A stretch of DNA of 64,000 bases, from assembly GCF_020524285.1 (NCBI RefSeq), contig NZ_JAIVKX010000002.1:496001-560000 (forward strand), read 5' to 3'. Source of the stretch: Alloyangia pacifica (GTDB taxonomy: Bacteria > Pseudomonadota > Alphaproteobacteria > Rhodobacterales > Rhodobacteraceae). Made by a program: the position numbers and the translations under genes. Shown here piece after piece: positions 1 to 12,594 of the stretch. Numbering within the stretch: position 1 is the stretch's first letter; the number at the start of each line of letters is the position of its first letter. The notes beneath the pieces were generated by a model, which saw only the letters and a list, made by a program, of their open reading frames with translations, made no database searches and had not been told where the DNA came from.

Positions 1-182
1 AGCTTCCCAGCGTCGAGCTTCGCCCGGTAGCCCTCGATCACCCCGGCGGCCTCCAGCGCGGCGCGGCGGCGCGAGCATTGCGAGGCTGAAAGGTTCACCC
101 GCTCCGAGAGCTGCGCATTGGTCAGCGCGCCGTCCCTCTGCAGCGCGTCAAGGATCTGGCGGTCGTAGCGGTCGAGCGGCAT
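1..182 (-). CDS. Lrp/AsnC-family transcriptional regulator, N-terminal part (cut by window edge)
   Basis: Only the N-terminal ~60 residues lie in the window. Read on the minus strand they begin MPLDRYDRQILDALQRDG and continue through NAQLSERVNLSASQCSRR, the typical AsnC/Lrp winged helix-turn-helix start. I chose the ATG at 182 because GAGGTG sits 6-8 nt upstream; an in-frame ATG at 197 would add five residues. Proteins of this family bind palindromic DNA as dimers or octamers and usually sense an amino acid through a C-terminal RAM domain, which is outside the window. The gene diverges from the thiamine-diphosphate enzyme at 348, so it probably controls that gene and itself. The family call is secure; the effector is unknown. 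Confidence 0.85.
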   Translation of the reverse strand, partial: MPLDRYDRQILDALQRDGALTNAQLSERVNLSASQCSRRRAALEAAGVIEGYRAKLDAGK

Positions 183-247
183 CGCGGCACACCTCATGCA
201 GGTCTGAAGTACATCATACACGTTTCGTGCAAATATTTAAAAATTCC

Positions 248-301
248 GCACCTCCCGTGCATACCGACAGGTCTCACTGCATGCAATCGCACACACCGTG
301 C
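248..301. promoter_or_regulatory. Two GCAC-N5-GTGC inverted repeats in the Lrp/ThDP-enzyme divergent region
   Basis: GCAC-N5-GTGC occurs at 248-260 and again at 289-301. The 41-bp phase is close to four helical turns. A related CACG-TTT-CGTG lies at 219-229. These are visible in the sequence. That they are operators for the divergent Lrp-type regulator is inference from position and symmetry. Confidence 0.5.
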
Positions 302-347
302 GGGCAAGCGGCGCTAGAATTCTTAAAACACCAAAGGGAGAAAGAAG

Positions 348-1979
348 ATGTTCGACGCAGGCCCCACCCCCGTGCATCAGGCCATCGCGCAGGCGGTGCG
401 CGACCACGGGATTGACACGATGTTCGGTCTGATGGGCGATGCCAACCTCTTCATCGCCGACCACTTCGCCCGCGGCTGCGATGCCCGCTTCGTGCCCGCG
501 GCGCATGAGGGCAGCGCGGTGCTGATGGCACTGGCCTACGCCCATGTGGCCGGGAAGATCGGCGTCGCCACCATCACCCACGGCCCGGCGCTGACCAACT
601 GCGTCACCGCGCTGACCGAGGGCGCGCGCGGGCAGGTTCCGATGGTGCTTCTTGCGGGCGACACGCCGGTGGCCAACCCGCGCCACCTGCAGGGCATCGA
701 CCAGCGCGCGGTGGTGCTCTCGAGCGGCGCTGGGTTCGAGCAGATGCGCTCGCCCGAGCTGGCGGTGCGGGACGTGGCCCGCGCCTTCTACCGCGCCAAG
801 GTCGAGCGCCGCCCCATCGTGCTCAATATGCCGGCCGAGTTCATGTGGCAGGAGGCGCCCTATGCGCCCTGCGTGCTGAGCGTCTTCGAGACCCGCAGCT
901 TCGTGCCCGAGGGGGAGGCGCTCGACGAGGCCATCGGCATGATCGCCAGCGCGCGGCGGCCGATGATCCTCGCCGGTGCCGGGGCCTGCGAAGCGCGTGC
1001 GCAGATCATCCGGCTCGCAGACCGGCTCGAGGCGCCGCTGGCGACCACGCTCAAGGCCAAGGGGCTGTTCCGCGGCCATCCGCATGACATCGACATCTTC
1101 GGCACGCTCAGCACCCCCGCCGCCTATGACGTCATCGGCAAGTCCGACTGCGTGATCAGCTTCGGCGCGGCTCTGCACGAGTTCACCACCGACCGCGGCA
1201 AGCTGCTTGACGGCAAGCGGCTGGTGCAGATCGACAGTGACCGCAGCGCCATCGGCCGCACCGTGCATCCCGATGCCGCGCTGGTCGCCGACGCCGGGCT
1301 CACCGCCGACAACGTCGTGCACTGGCTGGACGAGGCGGAGATTCCCGGCAGCCGCTTTACCGCCGAGCTGGACGGCGAGGAGCTGCGCCGCCATCCCTCG
1401 GCCCGCACCACGAAGACCCGCGAGGGCTGCGTCAACTACGTGGCGGCGCTCGAGCGGCTCGAACAGGCCCTGCCCGAGAACCGGATCCTGGTCACCGACG
1501 GCGGACGTTTCATGACCGAGGTCTGGTGCCGCATTTCCGTGCCGGACCCGCGCAGCTTCGTCGCGACGGTGAACTTCGGCGCGATCGGGCTGGGTGTCCA
1601 GGAAGCGATCGGCGCCGCGGTGGCTGCGCCCGACCGTCCCGTCGTGCTCTTCTCGGGCGACGGCGGCTTCATGATGGGCGGGCTCGGCGAGTTCAACACC
1701 GCGGTGCGGCTCAAGCAGGACATGGTTGTGATCCTGTGCAACGACGCCGCCTATGGCGCCGAACACATCCAGTTCATCGACCGCAAGATGGACCCGGGCC
1801 TCACCCAGTTCGACTGGCCCTGCTTCGCGGAGGTCGCGACGTCGCTGGGCGGCAAGGGCATCCTCGTACAATCCGAGGAAGACCTGGAAGCGGCGATCTC
1901 GGCGATCGAGACACGCGACCGCCCGCTGCTGATCGAGCTCCGGCTCGATCCCAACGACATGCCGCGCATGCGGATCTGA
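348..1979 (+). CDS. Thiamine-diphosphate-dependent enzyme, acetolactate synthase-like
   Basis: A 543-residue protein with the three-domain layout of the acetolactate synthase/benzoylformate decarboxylase superfamily: an N-terminal pyrimidine-binding domain with the activating glutamate in AAHEGSAV (E54), a central domain, and a C-terminal pyrophosphate-binding domain with GDGG at 437-440 and the closing ND at 465-466. It resembles catabolic ThDP enzymes more than the biosynthetic ilvB in this window and has no small-subunit gene beside it. The start has a good Shine-Dalgarno (AGGGAGAAAGAAG). It diverges from an Lrp-type regulator, which suggests control by a small metabolite, perhaps an amino or keto acid. 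The substrate cannot be read from the sequence; decarboxylase, carboligase or sulfoacetaldehyde-type activity are all possible. Confidence 0.8.
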   Translation: MFDAGPTPVHQAIAQAVRDHGIDTMFGLMGDANLFIADHFARGCDARFVPAAHEGSAVLMALAYAHVAGKIGVATITHGPALTNCVTALTEGARGQVPMVLLAGDTPVANPRHLQGIDQRAVVLSSGAGFEQMRSPELAVRDVARAFYRAKVERRPIVLNMPAEFMWQEAPYAPCVLSVFETRSFVPEGEALDEAIGMIASARRPMILAGAGACEARAQIIRLADRLEAPLATTLKAKGLFRGHPHDIDIFGTLSTPAAYDVIGKSDCVISFGAALHEFTTDRGKLLDGKRLVQIDSDRSAIGRTVHPDAALVADAGLTADNVVHWLDEAEIPGSRFTAELDGEELRRHPSARTTKTREGCVNYVAALERLEQALPENRILVTDGGRFMTEVWCRISVPDPRSFVATVNFGAIGLGVQEAIGAAVAAPDRPVVLFSGDGGFMMGGLGEFNTAVRLKQDMVVILCNDAAYGAEHIQFIDRKMDPGLTQFDWPCFAEVATSLGGKGILVQSEEDLEAAISAIETRDRPLLIELRLDPNDMPRMRI

Positions 1980-1991
1980 CCCCGCGCGGCC

Positions 1992-2085
1992 CCGCCCGCG
2001 GGCGGGCCCCTGCACCCCGCGACACCGCAGCGCGCGCGGTGTCGCGGCAGAGCGGGCCGGGCGGCGTTCCCTCGCGCCCGGCCCG
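1992..2085. other. Three consecutive GC-rich hairpins downstream of the ThDP enzyme
   Basis: This is part of a 510-bp gene-free stretch (1980-2490). A 14-bp perfect palindrome lies at 1992-2005. An 11-bp stem follows (2018-2028 with 2036-2046), then another 11-bp stem (2053-2063 with 2075-2085). None has a T-run, so they are not classical terminators, though they may still protect or end the upstream transcript. From 2086 to 2200 I see nothing recognisable. Confidence 0.5.
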
Positions 2086-2201
2086 TTCGCTTGCGGTCGC
2101 TTTCACGCCAGCGGCACGGCGCCTTCATGAAGGGGCCGCCACAAAAGACGCCGCGGGCCACAGCCCGCAACACCCTGCTCCGGCAACAAAACGATTCAAT
2201 T

Positions 2202-2223
2202 TTGCTGCATTTTTCGGCAGCAA
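2202..2223. promoter_or_regulatory. Inverted repeat TTGCTGC-N8-GCAGCAA upstream of gbcAB
   Basis: Seven-base arms at 2202-2208 and 2217-2223 flank an AT-rich spacer, about 270 bp upstream of gbcA in a region with no gene. It could be an operator or part of a promoter. The regulator is unknown; no GbdR-type gene is in the window. Confidence 0.35.
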
Positions 2224-2331
2224 CCGCTGCGGCGCGGAAACAACTTTGCAGGGAATTGAACCGCAAGTCTGTTTCGAAACGCACCATGTCGCATCCAGCC
2301 ATCAGAATCGTCGCGGGCAGGCTATTTCTAG

Positions 2332-3725
<1,394 letters not shown>

Positions 3726-3726
<1 letters not shown>

Positions 3727-4805
3727 TGGCGGCTGCAAGCTCCATCCCCTCCGCCGCCGTGCGCTACTGGAAGGATGACGAGATGCTGGAATGCGTCTCG
3801 GTCATCCCCGAGGCGCCGAACGTGTCGACCTTCTGCTTCGCCGCCCCCTCGGGCGCACTCTTCGACTACCTGCCCGGCCAGTTCGTGACGCTCGAACTGC
3901 CGGTTCCGGGCGGGCCGCTACACCGGACCTACACGATCTCGTCCTCGCCCTCGCGGGCGCTGTCGATCACCGTGACGGTCAAGGCGCAGCCGGGCTCCAT
4001 CGGCACCCGCTGGATGCTCGACAACCTGCGCCCCGGCATGCGGATCAAGGCGCTCGGCCCGGCCGGGCACTTCACCTCGCATCACCACCCGGCCGAGAAG
4101 TACCTGTTCATCTCGGCGGGCTCCGGCATCACCCCGATGATGTCGATGGTCACCTACATGTACGATCTGGGGCGCATCCCGGACGTAGTGTTCATCAACT
4201 GCGCCAAGCGCCCGTCGGACATCGTGTTCCGCGAGCGGCTCGAGCATATCGCCAGCCGCATCGACGGGATCGAGCTGCGCTGGGTCGTCGAGGAAGGCGA
4301 CCGGTTCCACCCGTGGACCGGCTACAAGGGCATGTTCAACCAGCTGATGCTGGGCCTCACCGCGCCCGACTACCTCGAGCGCGAGGTGTTCTGCTGCGGT
4401 CCCGAGCCCTTCATGCAGGCGGTGCGCGAGGCGCTGCAGGGCCTCGGCTACGACATGAACCACTACCACCAGGAGAGCTTCCACCCCTCTCTGGCGGAAG
4501 AGGACAAGGACGCCACCGAGGGCGACGTCGTGCCCGAGGATGCCAAGGCCGAGGTCAGCTTCGTCGGGTCCGGCATCACCCAGACCTGCAAGGAGACCGA
4601 CACGATCCTTGCCACCGCCAAGGCCGCGGGGCTCAATATTCCCTCGGGCTGCACCTTCGGGGTCTGCGGCACCTGCAAGATCAAGAAGACCTCGGGCCAG
4701 GTGCACATGGTCCACAACGGCGGCATCACCGAGGACGACATCGCCGAGGGCTACGTGCTGGCCTGCTGCTCGCACCCGATCGGCAAGGTCGAAGTCGAGG
4801 TCTGA
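3726..4805 (+). CDS. gbcB: Glycine betaine demethylase reductase subunit (FNR plus [2Fe-2S] ferredoxin)
   Basis: 359 residues. The N-terminal half is a ferredoxin-NAD(P)H reductase module with the FAD motif RTYTISSSPS, the nicotinamide-site motif GSGITPMMSM and the C-terminal reductase motif CGPEPFM. The last ~80 residues are a plant-type [2Fe-2S] ferredoxin with cysteines 309, 314, 317 and 347. It passes electrons from NAD(P)H through FAD and the ferredoxin centre to the Rieske centre of GbcA. The ATG shares its A with the gbcA stop codon. A strong terminator follows within 25 bp, so gbcAB is a two-gene transcript. Confidence 0.85.
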
Positions 4806-4827
4806 GAGGCTCCGCCGCGCGAAATGG

Positions 4828-4859
4828 AAAGGCCGCCGCGAGAGATCGCGGCGGCCTTT
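4828..4859 (+). terminator. Rho-independent terminator after gbcB
   Basis: A perfect 14-bp stem (4828-4841 with 4846-4859) closes a GAGA loop. Its AAA/TTT ends make it usable in both directions. It lies 23 bp after the gbcB stop. Confidence 0.85.
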
Positions 4860-4882
4860 CGTGTTTGAACCAGTTGCGCTGT

Positions 4883-5139
4883 CCGCCCGGTCTCAACGCG
4901 GAGCCGCCCGGCGAGCGCCTGCCCGTCGCACCAGAGGTGCGCGGTCGGGGCTCTGCAGGCCTTGGGCGTGCGGCCGCACCGGAGGTGCGCAGTCAGGGCT
5001 CTGCACGCCTAAGGCGTGCGGGCCGGACTGGCGCTTTGACATCGTTGCGCACCGCTCAGGCCTCGCACGGGGCTGGCCGAGGCGAGACGCGGGCCTCAGC
5101 CGGTGCGGCGCCACCCCTCGGGCAGGCGCTCGCCCGGCT
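4883..5139. repeat. Dispersed inverted-arm repeat family 1, copy 1 (with internal tandem duplication)
   Basis: This fills the 345-bp gap between convergent gbcB and metH. The left arm (about 4902-4925) contains GCGAGCGCCTGCCCG; the right arm (5119-5139) contains its complement CGGGCAGGCGCTCGCC. The arms enclose a core starting near TGGCGCTTT. The same layout recurs at 35864-36027 and 38593-38756. This copy is about 93 bp longer because of a ~48-bp unit repeated twice (4928-4975 and 4976-5024), each starting GCACC and containing GGCTCTGCA. No coding potential is evident. It ends 11 bp from the metH stop codon. Confidence 0.7.
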
Positions 5140-5150
5140 GTTGTCCCGGC

Positions 5151-8921
<3,771 letters not shown>

Positions 8922-8996
8922 GACGGACTCCGGGCCAGAGGTGGCAAGCATTGGTTGCGCCGTCTCTACCGATCCGGACCGCTGAAGGCCATCTCA

Positions 8997-9014
8997 TAAT
9001 AATCATCGTTATCA
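8997..9014. promoter_or_regulatory. AT-rich imperfect palindrome upstream of metH
   Basis: The sequence TAATAATCATCGTTATCA (8997-9014) is an 18-bp imperfect palindrome in an otherwise GC-rich leader, 76-93 bp upstream of the metH start. Methionine-cycle genes of Proteobacteria are often controlled by SahR-type ArsR repressors or MetR. Assigning this site to either is inference. Confidence 0.4.
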
Positions 9015-9096
9015 TGAAGGCGGCTCAAGCGGCGGCAAAAGCCTTGGGAGGCGCCTGCAAATCTCTTCGAAGCGATTTGCCCTTGCCAAACGCAAA

Positions 9097-9120
9097 GGGG
9101 CGGACCTTTCGGCCCGCCCC
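9097..9120 (-). terminator. Terminator of the TRAP transporter operon
   Basis: A 7-bp GC stem (9097-9103 with 9114-9120) starts 23 bp after the stop of the large TRAP subunit. On the minus strand it is followed by CTTTGCGTTT, a weak T-tract. Placement supports a terminator. Confidence 0.55.
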
Positions 9121-9142
9121 CTGCTGTCCTTCACCTGCCCGA

Positions 9143-11497
9143 TCAGTTGGGGATCAGGTCCGGCACGATGGTCACGATGCCCGGTGCGAACCAAAGCAGC
9201 GCAAGCCCTGCCACCTGGATCAGTACGAAGGGGATCACCCCGCGGTAGATGTGGCCCGTGGTCACCGAGCTCGGCGCCACGCCGCGCAGATAGAACAGCG
9301 CGAAGCCGAACGGCGGCGTGAGGAACGAGGTCTGCAGATTGACCGCGATCATGATGGTCACCCACTTCGGATCGAAGCTGCCGCCGTAGATCACCGGGCC
9401 CACGATCGGCACCACGATGTAGATGATCTCGAGGAAGTCGAGCACGAAGCCGAGGATGAACAGCACCAGCATGACGATCAGGAAGACCTTGTGCTCGTCA
9501 TCGAAGCTCTGGAGGAAGCTCTGGATGTAGTGCTCGCCCCCGAAGGAGATCACCACCAGGTTCAGCAGCTGCGAGGCCACCAGAATGGTGAAGACCATCG
9601 AGGTCACCTTCGCCGTCTCGCGCACCGCCGGGGTCAGCACCCCTGCCTTGTAGAGCACGTAGCAGGCAAAGAGCAGCCCGAAGAGCGCGTAGAGATAGGC
9701 CGCCTGTGCCACCATGAAGGCGATCCAGGTGTCCGCTCCGGCGCCCTCGGTGCCGACGCGCAGGTCGAAGTTCATCCCGATGAGGATCATGATCGCGACC
9801 GCGAAGGTCGACATCAGGATGATCTTCGGCGAGCGGCCTTCCTCGTTCAGCTTGCGGTAGGCCGCGAGCATGATGGCACCGGCCGCGCCGAGCGCCGCGG
9901 CGGGCGTCGGGTTGGTGATGCCGCCGAGGATCGAGCCCAGCACCGCGACGATCAGCACCAGCGGCGGGAAGACGACCCGGATGAGATCGTTCTGCGACAG
10001 GCGCCCCGCCGCCTTGCCGGCCGCCCAGAACGAGATCGCCCAGGGGATCAGCATCATCAGCACGGTGGCCATCGGCGAGGTGTTGGGCTGGATGAACAGC
10101 ACATCCACCAGCAGGCCGAGCACGATGCCGCCCGCGCCGATCAGCAGCGGCTTGGGGTCGGAGGACGGCGAGACCGCCCGTGCCCAGGCCAGCACGATGC
10201 CGAGGATCACCGCGATCACCGCGAGGCCGGTGCCGATGGGCGCCGCATTCGCGATCTTGGCGGCGCGCGCCTCCTCGATCTCCTCGGGGCTGAGACGGTG
10301 CGACTGCTCGACGCCGCCGGCCTCGTCGATGGCCTGTTGCTCGGCAACCGCCGTGTCCCAGGCCTCCTGGCCATGCAGGTCGATCATCGACGCCTGGCAC
10401 TCGGGGCTGACGTTGGTGCGCAGCGAGGCCATCTGGCCACTGTCGGAGTAGCTGTCGATCTGCGTCGACTGCGAGCCCACCAGACCCACCTGCCCCAGCA
10501 CGATGGTGCCGACGATCAGCAGCGCCGGAACGCCGAGGTACCAGGTGAAGGCCTCACCGCGGGTCACCGGCTCGCCACCGCCACCTTCCAGCTGCACCGG
10601 CGGCGCCGATTGCGGACGGAACATGGCAAAGCCGAAGGCATAGAGCGCGTAGAGACCGGCCAGCAGGATGCCCGGCAGCAGCGCCGCCTGGAACAGCGTG
10701 CCGACGGACACCACCGCGGGCTCGCCCAGCAGGGTCAGCGCGTCGGTGCAGCCCGCGAGCTGGGCGCGGTCTTCCTGTGCGGTCGCATAGAGATCCCCCG
10801 CCAGAGTGCCCAGCAGAACGATCACGATCGACGGCGGGATGATCTGGCCCAGCGTACCCGAGGCGGCGATGACGCCGGTCGCGAGCTCGGGCGAGTAGTT
10901 GTTGCGCAGCATGGTCGGCAGGGCCAGCAGGCCCATGGTCACCACGGTCGCGCCGACGATGCCGGTGGAGGCCGCGAGGAAGGCGCCCACGACCACGATC
11001 GACACGGCAAGCCCGCCCGGCAGCGGTCCGAAGACGCGCGCCATGGTGGTCAGCAGGTCGTTGGCGATCTTCGAGCGTTCCAGCACGATGCCCATCATCA
11101 CGAACATCAGCACCGCGAGCAGCGTCTCGATGCTGGCCCCCGCGATCACCCGCTCGTTGATGCGGTTGACGATGAACGACACGTTGCGGTCCAGCGCCAT
11201 TTCCCAGCCGCGTTCGAAGACCGGCATCGCGTAGCGCGGCAGGTCCGGGTAGCGGAAGATGGATATGGTATCTTCGCGCACGCCGGTTGCGACCAGCGCC
11301 CGATAGGCCTCGGAGCCGGTGTCGATGGCCTGGTGTATCAGCAGGCCGGCGCTGTCGAGCGCCGCGATGATGAAGAAGGAGATCACCCCCGCGCCACCGA
11401 TGGCAAAGGCCACCGGGAAGCCGGAAAGGATCGCCGAGAAGAGCGTGAGAAAGACGATGATCAGGCCGATCTCGACGCCATCGAGTCCGAATAGCAT
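9143..11497 (-). CDS. TRAP transporter large membrane subunit (expanded DctM)
   Basis: A polytopic membrane protein of 784 residues, nearly twice the ~430 usual for DctM. The N-terminal half has the DctM signature (FLAASTGIVGATVVTMGLLA and GTLGQIIPPSIV), and the C-terminal half matches the family end (FLEIIYIVVPIVGPV and LTPPFGFALFYLRG). The extra material is in the middle: a hydrophilic stretch around residues 370-425 (EEIEEARAAKIANA) and several additional membrane segments. It forms the sodium-coupled permease with the DctQ-like subunit encoded 15 bp upstream and the TakP-like binding protein. Expanded DctM proteins of this kind accompany TakP-type systems; the substrate is likely a 2-oxo acid or other monocarboxylate. 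Confidence 0.85.
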   Translation of the reverse strand: MLFGLDGVEIGLIIVFLTLFSAILSGFPVAFAIGGAGVISFFIIAALDSAGLLIHQAIDTGSEAYRALVATGVREDTISIFRYPDLPRYAMPVFERGWEMALDRNVSFIVNRINERVIAGASIETLLAVLMFVMMGIVLERSKIANDLLTTMARVFGPLPGGLAVSIVVVGAFLAASTGIVGATVVTMGLLALPTMLRNNYSPELATGVIAASGTLGQIIPPSIVIVLLGTLAGDLYATAQEDRAQLAGCTDALTLLGEPAVVSVGTLFQAALLPGILLAGLYALYAFGFAMFRPQSAPPVQLEGGGGEPVTRGEAFTWYLGVPALLIVGTIVLGQVGLVGSQSTQIDSYSDSGQMASLRTNVSPECQASMIDLHGQEAWDTAVAEQQAIDEAGGVEQSHRLSPEEIEEARAAKIANAAPIGTGLAVIAVILGIVLAWARAVSPSSDPKPLLIGAGGIVLGLLVDVLFIQPNTSPMATVLMMLIPWAISFWAAGKAAGRLSQNDLIRVVFPPLVLIVAVLGSILGGITNPTPAAALGAAGAIMLAAYRKLNEEGRSPKIILMSTFAVAIMILIGMNFDLRVGTEGAGADTWIAFMVAQAAYLYALFGLLFACYVLYKAGVLTPAVRETAKVTSMVFTILVASQLLNLVVISFGGEHYIQSFLQSFDDEHKVFLIVMLVLFILGFVLDFLEIIYIVVPIVGPVIYGGSFDPKWVTIMIAVNLQTSFLTPPFGFALFYLRGVAPSSVTTGHIYRGVIPFVLIQVAGLALLWFAPGIVTIVPDLIPN

Positions 11498-11512
11498 TTA
11501 CCTATGTCCCTC

Positions 11513-12442
11513 TCAGAATTCCGCGTGGTCGTAGGCTTCTTCGCCTGCTTCGACCTTGTCGTGATCGTGATACTTGCCCTCGCTCTCCGGGCCTTCCTTC
11601 CATTCGAGGTAGGAGCGCCAGAAGAACACGACCCCCTGCAGGAAGATGAAGCCGCACATCAGTACGATCAGGATCTTGAACAGGAAGTAGGCGGAAAAGC
11701 CGTTGGGGCTGAAGGCGATGGTCTCGACGTTCCAGCGCAGCGCGCGGGCCTTCATGACCAGCCGCTCGAGGCCTTCTGAGGCCGAGGGCTTGGGCACGAT
11801 CAGGTGGCGCCACAGGAAGAACCACGAATAGAGCCACATGAGCACGGCCATCGGCATCATGAAGAACAGGCTGCCGAACATGTCGATGACCTTCTTCGTG
11901 CGGTAGCTCACCGGAGCGTAGACCAGGTCGACCCGCACATGCCCGCCCTGCACGAAGGTGTAGGCCAGGCAGAGCGCCACGACGATGGCGTTGTAGAGCT
12001 TGAGCTCCTCCGACCACCAGCTCACGTCGAAGCTCACCGGCACGCCGAAACCGAAGGCGAGGTCGGGCCGGGCGAAGACGCGCTGCACGAGGATGATGAT
12101 CACCTGCTGCAGGACCATGATGAGGCCCGCCCAGGCCGCGATGCGGCCGACGCTGTTGTGGAACGCCTCGAGGCCGCGCACCATGCCCCACATGACGCTG
12201 TGCTTCCACATGCCGATGATGGTGAGCACCAGGAAGGTGGTCAGCACCACGAAGAACAGTTCCTGCGACGCGCCGTAATAGACGAAGCGCATCACCGCCT
12301 CGTTGTCCGTCCAGTTCAGCCAGCTCGACGGATGCGTCACAGCGTAGCCGAGGTTCCAGAAGGACATGGCGATATTGCCGAAGAACCAGGTCAGACCGTC
12401 CAGTATCGCACCGAACGCCCCACCCGAGGCTGTCTCTTCCAT
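11513..12442 (-). CDS. TRAP transporter small membrane subunit (long DctQ)
   Basis: 309 residues, longer than the 160-200 typical of DctQ. It has an N-terminal extension before the first family-like membrane segment, hydrophobic segments around VVLTTFLVLTIIGMW, AGLIMVLQQVIIILV, and FFMMPMAVLMWLYSWFF, and a charged tail rich in His/Asp/Glu. DctQ subunits clamp the large subunit and the binding protein. The gene lies between those of the binding protein and the large permease, all on the minus strand. Confidence 0.82.
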   Translation of the reverse strand: MEETASGGAFGAILDGLTWFFGNIAMSFWNLGYAVTHPSSWLNWTDNEAVMRFVYYGASQELFFVVLTTFLVLTIIGMWKHSVMWGMVRGLEAFHNSVGRIAAWAGLIMVLQQVIIILVQRVFARPDLAFGFGVPVSFDVSWWSEELKLYNAIVVALCLAYTFVQGGHVRVDLVYAPVSYRTKKVIDMFGSLFFMMPMAVLMWLYSWFFLWRHLIVPKPSASEGLERLVMKARALRWNVETIAFSPNGFSAYFLFKILIVLMCGFIFLQGVVFFWRSYLEWKEGPESEGKYHDHDKVEAGEEAYDHAEF

Positions 12443-12550
12443 GACCTGTGCCCCCTTTTGTCTCTTGTTGATCTTCTTGGGAGCCCCGCGGACCGCGCCG
12501 ATGCTGGCGACGCGTGCAGGGCCATGTTGTCTACTGCTTCAAAGCAGTTT

Positions 12551-12573
12551 CGCCCCCGCGCGAGGCGGGGGCG
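12551..12573 (-). other. Intercistronic hairpin between TRAP binding-protein and permease genes
   Basis: A 9-bp GC stem (12551-12559 with 12565-12573) starts 21 bp after the binding-protein stop and has no T-run. Such hairpins commonly stabilise the upstream message, giving more binding protein than permease. That role is inferred. Confidence 0.5.
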
Positions 12574-12594
12574 ACACTTGCGCGTTGCGCCGGA

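Noticed and set aside
8922-9060. Possible SAM, SAH or cobalamin riboswitch before metH
   Set aside because: I looked for known conserved boxes and stems in the leader on the minus strand and found none; only an AT-rich palindrome stands out.
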